This document shows positions 43,239 to 49,061 of a stretch of DNA of 49,061 nucleotides, in pieces (the stretch's first letter is position 1; every line of letters starts with the position of its first letter). The DNA comes from Massilia glaciei. Its GTDB lineage: Bacteria > Pseudomonadota > Gammaproteobacteria > Burkholderiales > Burkholderiaceae_D. The notes beneath the pieces were generated by a model. It saw only the letters and a list, made by a program, of their open reading frames with translations. It did no database searches and was not told where the DNA came from. A program made the translations under genes and the position numbers. The stretch is from assembly GCF_003011895.2 (NCBI RefSeq), contig NZ_PXWF02000239.1:1-49061 (forward strand). Direction: 5' to 3'.

Positions 43239-45580
43239 CAACACTTTTTGATGCGGTGATTCACTCGCTGGTCTTGTCCGCGAAGGGTAATTCAAACACG
43301 TCAGCCCCAGCCGCAGCCATCCTGTGGCCGGATAAGGACGGCATTTGGGAAAGCGTGGTGCCCAAGTTTGCTGCTGCTATGCCTGAGTTGTTCAGCTTTG
43401 GCGCGTTCAACCAAGCACAACGCACGGGACCGGCTATTTGGCTCAAATGCGCGATCGCCGGCGCCTTTGAAGACTGTAAGTACAGCGGAGTGCCGTTAGT
43501 ATACTTGCCTGGAGTTAGCCGTACCGACCTGCGTGCCATCGAGAACTGTCCGCGCGACCTGCAGCCGCTCGCCGAGCTTCAATATCGCGGCGTGTTCTGG
43601 AGCCAGTCCAATGGCAAGGATTGGACCTTGGCGGCCTTTCTGTCGTCGAAAAATGGCGGCTTGGGTTTGGATGTGGCCGGTGACAAGGCGACGCATGAGG
43701 CGTTGGGACGGGCGCTTGCAGCGGGCGTCCTGCTGGAGCGGAGCGTCAAAGAATTGCAAGCCCAAGCCATCAATGCAGCCTGGTTAGACGCCTTGGTGTT
43801 GCCGAACCCAGCGCGGGATATGTTGGTTTGGCTAAACGATCCTGGTCAGGTCGGCTCACAATGGGCAGGACCTCGGTGGGAAATTTTCGTCAGCCGCTGT
43901 GGCAAGGATTTTGGATTCGACCCCATCGCTGATGGCGCGTTGGCCGCTGCGGAAAAACTTGCCGGACGTACCGGCGCATGGGCTTCTGTTTGGGAACTTT
44001 ACCGAGACTCATTTGCGAGTTTCCCCGCAGTGGCCGAGTTGTTGGGGCAGTTGCAGGCACCGAAGCCCAAAGGTCTATTCGATGACTTGAATGAGCTGGC
44101 CGGCTACCCGCAAGCCAATGAGGATGCCGAGGGCGCCCTACGGTATAGGCTTCATGCGTGTGCGGCGATGACGCCTGAGCTTGCACGGGCATCGATTCGC
44201 CAGGCAGAGCAAGAACACGGCGACCGGCGAGCTTGGCTGTGGGCACGAATGGGCCGGTCCTCTCTGGCCGGTGCGCTTGAACATCTGGAGCTGCTGGCAT
44301 CCTTGTCGGCTCAGACGGGCGCCGGCACGACGTTGACGCAGCTCGCCGGTTGGTATCAGGATACGGGATGGAAGTTGGACCAAGCCGCCATGCATGCCTT
44401 GGCTGCGGTCTCAGGAAAGACCGATAACGAGGCAGTATGCGCGGCACTGAAGGCGCTCTATGTGCCTTGGTTGGAAGCTTGTGCCTATCGATTCCAAGAC
44501 TTGGTAAAAGCGGAGGGACGGCTTGGGCTGCCGAGTCAGGCGCCCGGCGCCGTTAAGCCACAGGACGGGGTTTGCACAGTCTTCGTCGACGGTTTGCGCT
44601 ACGACGTCGCCATGCGCTTGAAGGATGAATTGGCGGCTGTGGGCCAGGTTCAGTTAAGCGCGGCGTGGACCAGCATGCCGTCCGTCACTGCGTCGGGAAA
44701 GGCCTGGGCATCGCCTGTTGCCCCCTTCGTGGCCGGGAAGAAGGAAGATGCAGATTTCCAGCCGAGTGTTGCCGCGGACGGCAAGGCATTATCGACCCAC
44801 AATTTTCGCAAGCTGTTGGCCGAACAGGGCTATCAGGTGCTGGACAAACACGAAACCGGGGCGCCCGATGGTAGGGCGTGGGTGGAGTGCGGTGATCTCG
44901 ACCATTTTGGGCATGAACATGGGCTTCGTTTGGCCAGGGACATCGAAAGCCAGTTGGCGCAGATTGTTGAACGCATTGCGGAGCTCAATGAAGGCGGTTG
45001 GGCGCGCTTTCGAATCGTTACCGACCATGGCTGGCTGCTAGTTCCGGGCGGGTTGCCGAAGACCGAGCTCTCCAAATTCGAAGCGGAGACCCGTTGGGGA
45101 CGTTGTGCTGTCCTGAAGGATAACTCACACGGCACCGATCTGACCTTCGCTTGGGATTGGTGCAAGGATGTCCAAATTGCGTTCGCACCCGGAATCGGGA
45201 GCTTCATCGCCGGCGCAGAGTACGCTCATGGCGGTTTGACCCTCCAGGAGTGTTTGGTGCCAATCTTGGAAGTGCTGGCGACAAGCAGTCCCGTCGCCTT
45301 GGTGAAGGTCGATATCGCGAAAGTGGCATGGACGGGAATGCGCTGCAAGGTCGAGGTGAGCGCCGAGGCGGGTGTCGATATAGGAGTTCTTAAAGTCGAC
45401 ATCCGTACGAAAGCAGCCTTGCCGGACTCGTCGCTGGTGTCACATGCCAAGCCTTTGGCCGGCGGCAAGGCGTCGCTGGCGGTGGAGGATGATTCGAAGG
45501 AGGGCACGGCGGCCTTTTTGGTCATACTGGACGCGGCGGGCAAGGTGGTGCAGAAGAAGCCAACGACCGTCGGCGAGTGA
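43235..45580 (+). CDS. pglZ: BREX phosphatase-superfamily protein PglZ (type B-like)
   Basis: PglZ is a core BREX protein of the alkaline phosphatase superfamily; related members have metal-dependent phosphodiesterase activity. The 781-residue product has a large N-terminal helical part, then the metal-binding core: FVDGLRYD near 449, SMPSVTASGK near 480, VECGDLDHFGHEHG near 547 and VTDHGW near 595. A beta-rich C-terminus ends the protein. The sequence fits the variant often called PglZ type B. I start it at ATG 43235, overlapping the Hsp70 stop by 4 bases; the in-frame ATG at 43172 lies within the Hsp70 gene. Confidence 0.9.
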   Translation: MTTLFDAVIHSLVLSAKGNSNTSAPAAAILWPDKDGIWESVVPKFAAAMPELFSFGAFNQAQRTGPAIWLKCAIAGAFEDCKYSGVPLVYLPGVSRTDLRAIENCPRDLQPLAELQYRGVFWSQSNGKDWTLAAFLSSKNGGLGLDVAGDKATHEALGRALAAGVLLERSVKELQAQAINAAWLDALVLPNPARDMLVWLNDPGQVGSQWAGPRWEIFVSRCGKDFGFDPIADGALAAAEKLAGRTGAWASVWELYRDSFASFPAVAELLGQLQAPKPKGLFDDLNELAGYPQANEDAEGALRYRLHACAAMTPELARASIRQAEQEHGDRRAWLWARMGRSSLAGALEHLELLASLSAQTGAGTTLTQLAGWYQDTGWKLDQAAMHALAAVSGKTDNEAVCAALKALYVPWLEACAYRFQDLVKAEGRLGLPSQAPGAVKPQDGVCTVFVDGLRYDVAMRLKDELAAVGQVQLSAAWTSMPSVTASGKAWASPVAPFVAGKKEDADFQPSVAADGKALSTHNFRKLLAEQGYQVLDKHETGAPDGRAWVECGDLDHFGHEHGLRLARDIESQLAQIVERIAELNEGGWARFRIVTDHGWLLVPGGLPKTELSKFEAETRWGRCAVLKDNSHGTDLTFAWDWCKDVQIAFAPGIGSFIAGAEYAHGGLTLQECLVPILEVLATSSPVALVKVDIAKVAWTGMRCKVEVSAEAGVDIGVLKVDIRTKAALPDSSLVSHAKPLAGGKASLAVEDDSKEGTAAFLVILDAAGKVVQKKPTTVGE

Positions 45581-45644
45581 TGAGCAATTTTCTCACCGCC
45601 AGTTTAAGTAAGATCCTTAAAGACGCGGTGAGAGGGGACGAAGA

Positions 45645-47690
45645 ATGCAATTAGATGAACTGGACCGCAAGGCCACTGCAGCGTTTGAGGGTTATGTCGT
45701 GCGCAAGGACCTGGTCCGCACTTTCAGTCGGCAGTTTCCAGTGCCGACCTATGTAGTTGAGTTCCTGCTGGGGCGTTACTGCGCCACGACCGACGAGGCG
45801 GAGATCCAGGAGGGGCTGGAAATCGTTCAGCGTCAACTGGGCTCCCGCACGGTGAAAGCGGGTGAAGAGGAGCTGTTCAAGGCCAGGGCGAAAGAGTCTG
45901 GTTCGGTGAAAATTATTGATATCGTGACGGCTCGGCTGGACGCGAAAAGCGATTCCTATGTGGCGTCGCTACCGAGCCTGCGCTTGAACGACGTGCGCAT
46001 TACACCTGAGATGGTGAAGGACCATGAGCGGATGTTGACCGGGGGATTTTATGCCGAGGTCACCTTGGGTTATGACGGCTCTATCGCGCAAGAAAAGGGC
46101 GGCCGGCCTTTCGGGGTGGATGCTCTGAGGCCGATACAGTTATCTAAGCGCGAAGTACTCGAAGTCTTGGCCAAGGGGAGGGCTAACTTCAGCACGCCCG
46201 AATGGCGCGATGTGCTACTGCGTAGTGTTGGCTTCGAGCCAGCCGGCTTGACCGAGCGCGCCAAAGACGCTCTGTTGCTGCGCATGGTGCCCTTTGTGGA
46301 GCGAAACTACAACATGGTCGAGTTGGGGCCGCGAGGCACCGGGAAATCACACCTTTTTCAGCAAATATCGCCCTATGCCCATCTAATTTCCGGCGGCAAG
46401 GCCAGTGTCGCACGCATGTTCGTCAACAACAGCAATGGCCAGCGCGGGCTGGTGTGCCAGTATGATGTAGTGTGTTTCGACGAGGTTTCAGGCGTGTCTT
46501 TCGACCAGAAGGACGGCGTCAATATCATGAAAGGGTACATGGAGAGCGGCGAATTTTCCCGTGGCAAGGAGAGCATTCGCGCCGATGGCTCCATTGTGTT
46601 GGTAGGTAATTTCGATGTCGACGTCGAACACCAGCAACGGCTTGGACATCTATTTGGCCCGCTGCCAACGGGGATGCGTGACGACACGGCCTTCATGGAC
46701 CGCATCCACTGCTTCCTGCCGGGCTGGGATGTTCCCAAGCTGAATCCGACCATGTTCACCGACCATTTTGGTTTGGTGAGCGACTTCCTTTCCGAGTGCT
46801 TCACTCAACTGCGCGGCCAGAGCCGGGTCTCAACCCTGCAGGGGCGAGTGTTTTGGGGCGGTGCGCTTTCTGGCCGAGATCTGAACGGGGTCAACAAGAC
46901 GGTCAGTGGTTTGCTCAAGCTGCTCAGCCCCGATGCGCAGGCCCAGGTTAGTGATGAGGACTTGGAATGGGCCGTTCGCTTGAGCCTGGAGGTGCGGCGC
47001 CGGGTTAAGGAGCAACAAAAGCGCATCGGGGCCGCAGAGTTCCGCAATACGCACTTCAGCTACACGATCGGTTCCGAGGGGGTTGAGAAGTTCGTATCGA
47101 CTCCTGAGCTGCAAAGTCAAGGGGGCATTGGCGACGAGCCACTTGAATGTGGCCAGATTTGGACGCTGAGTCCTGGCGGGCAGGACGAACATCCCGGGCT
47201 GTTTCGGCTGGAAGTCACCGAGGGCCCCGGCAGCGGCGTGCGGGTGTTGAATAACCCGGTGCCGGCCGCTTTCAAGGAGTCTATTCGTTGTGCGGAGCAG
47301 AACTTGTACGCGCGAGCTGTTCAGCTGGTCGGCGACCGTGACCCGCGAGCGCATGAATTCTCGGTCCAGCTGAGGGCCTTTGACGCCGCTAAATCAGGCG
47401 CCAAGACGGGCGTTGCATCACTAATTGCCTTGGCCAGTGCTTTGTTACGCAAGTCGGTGCGCGGCGGCTTGGTGGTGGTTGGAGAAGTGACGCTGGGCGG
47501 CACCATTGAACCGATTTATAACGCAGTGGCTTTGGCTGAACAATCGGTGGAGAAAGGTGCTAAGTCGCTTCTCTTGCCAGTTTCCTGCCGCAAGCAGCTG
47601 TTCGATTTGTCAGACGATATGGCGACCAAACTCGATGTTGAGTTCTATCAGGACGGCAGGGATGCGTTGTTGAAGGCGTTAGTCGACTAG
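45645..47690 (+). CDS. brxL: BREX AAA+ protein BrxL, Lon-like domain lacking the protease dyad
   Basis: BrxL is a DNA-binding AAA+ ring protein needed for BREX restriction. The 681-residue product has an N-terminal DNA-binding part, Walker A GPRGTGKSH near 229, Walker B VVCFDEV near 277 and VGNFD near 321. A Lon-related C-terminal domain spans about 580-681. In place of the Lon DGPSAG serine motif it has SGAKTG, and the second catalytic position (PIGGLK) reads PIYNAV. The protein is therefore probably not a peptidase. A GAGAGGGGAC site precedes the ATG. It ends the operon; an IS remnant begins right after its stop. Confidence 0.93.
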   Translation: MQLDELDRKATAAFEGYVVRKDLVRTFSRQFPVPTYVVEFLLGRYCATTDEAEIQEGLEIVQRQLGSRTVKAGEEELFKARAKESGSVKIIDIVTARLDAKSDSYVASLPSLRLNDVRITPEMVKDHERMLTGGFYAEVTLGYDGSIAQEKGGRPFGVDALRPIQLSKREVLEVLAKGRANFSTPEWRDVLLRSVGFEPAGLTERAKDALLLRMVPFVERNYNMVELGPRGTGKSHLFQQISPYAHLISGGKASVARMFVNNSNGQRGLVCQYDVVCFDEVSGVSFDQKDGVNIMKGYMESGEFSRGKESIRADGSIVLVGNFDVDVEHQQRLGHLFGPLPTGMRDDTAFMDRIHCFLPGWDVPKLNPTMFTDHFGLVSDFLSECFTQLRGQSRVSTLQGRVFWGGALSGRDLNGVNKTVSGLLKLLSPDAQAQVSDEDLEWAVRLSLEVRRRVKEQQKRIGAAEFRNTHFSYTIGSEGVEKFVSTPELQSQGGIGDEPLECGQIWTLSPGGQDEHPGLFRLEVTEGPGSGVRVLNNPVPAAFKESIRCAEQNLYARAVQLVGDRDPRAHEFSVQLRAFDAAKSGAKTGVASLIALASALLRKSVRGGLVVVGEVTLGGTIEPIYNAVALAEQSVEKGAKSLLLPVSCRKQLFDLSDDMATKLDVEFYQDGRDALLKALVD

Positions 47691-47694
47691 TAGG

Positions 47695-48258
47695 CAGGCT
47701 GCGATCGGGGACATCGCTGCGCGCGCAGATCGCGGATTCGACCGGCGCGAGGTAATGAGCCTGGCCTTGGGCGATTGGGTCAGCGCAGCCACAGCGTGCT
47801 CGTCACGGGCCCGACCGGCGCAGGCAAGTCGTGGCTGGCCTGCGCGTTGGCACAGTACGCCTGCCGGCGTGGATACTCGGCGATCTACCAGCGTGTACCC
47901 CGCTTGCAGGAAGAACTGCGGATCCGGCACGGCTTTGGCGCCTTTGGCAAATGGCTGCTGCAATTGGCTAAGACTGATGTGCTGGTCCTGGATGGGGCAT
48001 GGGAACAATTGACGGCATCACGCGCTCCGATCTGTTGGAGATCATCTATGACCGGGCTGGCAACAAGGCCACCAACATCACCAGCCAATTGCCGGTCGAG
48101 CACTTGCATGCCTGGATCGGCGACGCCAACATTGCCGACCCATTCTGGACCGCATCATGCAGTGCAACCACCGCTTCACGCTGACGCTGACCGGTGATTC
48201 GCTACGCACCCAACGGCCAAAAACGGCCAAAAAGGAGAAAAACATCGACCCATCGTGA
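47695..48258 (+). pseudogene. istB-like remnant of an IS21-family element
   Basis: Pieced together over three frames, this is the C-terminal two-thirds of an IstB ATPase, the helper of the IS21 transposase. Frame 1 gives [20 protein letters not shown] and [10 protein letters not shown], then KTDVLVLD. After a frameshift near 48000 comes [20 protein letters not shown] and [20 protein letters not shown] second frameshift near 48140 gives ILDRIMQC and TGDSLRTQR up to the stop at 48258. The N-terminus and the istA gene are missing. It cannot be functional. Confidence 0.88.
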
Positions 48259-48305
48259 TCGCAGGGATTAGAATTTTGACCGCGTAACGCCATCTCCTGC
48301 GCAGC

Positions 48306-48350
48306 GGTCACGTTCCCCGGAATCGCTGGTCACGTTCACCGGCATACGCA
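48306..48350. repeat. Right terminus of the IS21-family remnant
   Basis: Two 22-base units beginning GGTCACGTTC (48306 and 48328) form the repeated transposase-binding pattern common at IS21-family ends. The terminus is likely at the TACGCA near 48350. The opposite end was not found. Confidence 0.6.
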
Positions 48351-48486
48351 GGTTAGCGCCAATATTCTTGGCCGGCTGTGATAGTTGACGCCCACCAGGC
48401 GACTCGATTCATCGAGCGGTTTGACATTGCCGCTGCGATAAGTACACTGAAGGCGTAGAACATTTTGCCTCTTAGGTTTGAAAACT

Positions 48487-48732
48487 ATGAAACCCAGCGC
48501 TGACGAACCAATGACCATACACCTTCCTGCCGACCTGGCCAGTGAGCTGGAGAAGTTGGCGCTTGCAACCGGCGGCAACACGCGTTTGATAGCGGTCGCC
48601 GCGCTTCGAGCGTTTGTCGAGTCAGAGGCCTTGCAGATTCGTGATGTTCAGGAAAGTATTGCCGAGGCAGACCGGGGCGAATTCGCCAGCGCCGATGAGG
48701 TAGATTCCTTCTTCGCGAAATATGACAGTTAA
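48487..48732 (+). CDS. ParD/CopG-like ribbon-helix-helix antitoxin
   Basis: This 81-residue protein has a ribbon-helix-helix DNA-binding fold (MTIHLPADLASELEKLA, then NTRLIAVAALRAFVE) and an acidic C-terminal tail (ADRGEFASADEVDSFFAKY) that would neutralise the toxin. Such antitoxins bind and repress their own promoter. ATG 48487 is chosen; ATG 48511 is an alternative giving a shorter start. The gene overlaps the toxin gene by 11 bases. Confidence 0.88.
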   Translation: MKPSADEPMTIHLPADLASELEKLALATGGNTRLIAVAALRAFVESEALQIRDVQESIAEADRGEFASADEVDSFFAKYDS

Positions 48733-49003
48733 GTGGACGAAAACCGCGCTCGCAAATCTCATTTCCATCGTCGAGTTCATCGAGCGAGACAATCCCGAGC
48801 GCGCAAAGTCGTTTGCGATGGAAATTCAATCCAAGACCAACAGGCTTACCGAGTTTCCTAGCATCGGGCGTCCTGGCCGTGTGACAGGCACGCGTGAGCT
48901 GGTCATTCACCCAAATTACATCATTTCATACCGCGTGCGCGGCGACGTCGTAGAGATTTTGCGAGTTCAGCATGTGGCAAGGCGCTGGCCGAAACGCCTT
49001 TAA
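48722..49003 (+). CDS. RelE/ParE-family toxin
   Basis: This 93-residue protein has the RelE/ParE fold signatures: WTKTALANLISIVEFIERD at the start, then FPSIGRPGRV, TRELVI and YIISYRV with VEILRVQHVARRWP at the end. The combination resembles ParE, which poisons DNA gyrase, more than the ribosome-dependent RelE, but this cannot be settled here. The start lies within the antitoxin gene, giving translational coupling. The pair lies just right of the IS remnant and may stabilise the island. Confidence 0.9.
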   Translation: MTVKWTKTALANLISIVEFIERDNPERAKSFAMEIQSKTNRLTEFPSIGRPGRVTGTRELVIHPNYIISYRVRGDVVEILRVQHVARRWPKRL

Positions 49004-49061
49004 TAAATTACATCCACGATTGCATCTGCCAAAGCGGGGCGACGGGTTCAGTTGCGTATTT

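Noticed and set aside
47775-48197. Small intact ATPase gene after brxL
   Set aside because: It is one frame of a broken istB; the rest of the protein continues in two other frames.

Overview
The window looks like a chromosomal segment of a betaproteobacterium of the Oxalobacteraceae (Massilia/Duganella/Janthinobacterium-like). This rests on the high-GC housekeeping genes, their order (cysS, alkA-like, accA, tilS, lysC; rnr, rlmB), a phasin and a TssA-like type VI secretion protein. The genus is inferred from protein resemblance, not from a search.

Positions 1-24093 are mostly core genome. In order they hold a truncated membrane protein divergent from a tssA-like gene; a 167-bp imperfect palindrome; a phasin; a small exported protein; a PAS-GAF histidine kinase; a CueR-type regulator; two nearly identical tRNA-Leu(CAG) genes; rnr and rlmB; cysE; a yceH-like gene; a GntR/ABC-ATPase/ABC-permease operon behind a clear promoter-operator; two unrelated membrane proteins; an operon of periplasmic cyclophilin, cytosolic cyclophilin and lpxH; then cysS, an AlkA-like glycosylase, accA, tilS and lysC; and tRNA-Ser(GCT) with a textbook promoter. 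Two points stand out here. tilS appears to begin at a GTG overlapping the accA stop and to carry an in-frame 21-bp minisatellite (eight heptapeptides) derived from a REP-like palindrome. lysC has a strong internal ribosome binding site and ATG where a separate regulatory beta subunit could start.

After tRNA-Ser the character changes. There is an AT-richer gene-poor stretch, a decayed rmuC pseudogene, and then a defence island (25594-47690) whose codons look less GC-biased than the core genes. Its frame is a type 1 BREX phage-resistance locus: brxA, brxB, brxC, pglX, pglZ, brxL, all on the plus strand. Five further genes are embedded between the BREX genes: a dynamin-like GTPase ending in a domain very like the phospholipase-D-fold C-terminus of the eukaryotic ESCRT-III partner MITD1; a DUF262/HNH (GmrSD-like) nuclease; a protein with a classical C2H2 zinc finger; a coiled-coil protein; and a divergent Hsp70 with a C-terminal cysteine cluster. 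Start/stop overlaps link the zinc-finger, coiled-coil, Hsp70 and pglZ genes, so this is probably one expressed unit rather than a chance neighbourhood. A 66-codon gene of unknown function sits directly in front of brxA.

The right end holds a decayed IS21-family istB remnant with one recognisable IS terminus, then a ParD/ParE-like toxin-antitoxin pair. No integrase and no second copy of the tRNA-Ser 3' end were seen, so the limits of the island are not established.

The likely logic is that BREX methylates host DNA (PglX) and blocks phage replication (BrxC, PglZ, BrxL), while the DUF262 nuclease would attack modified phage DNA that escapes BREX. The GTPase/MITD1-like protein and the Hsp70 group may add a membrane-associated or chaperone-driven layer. 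That last role is inference.
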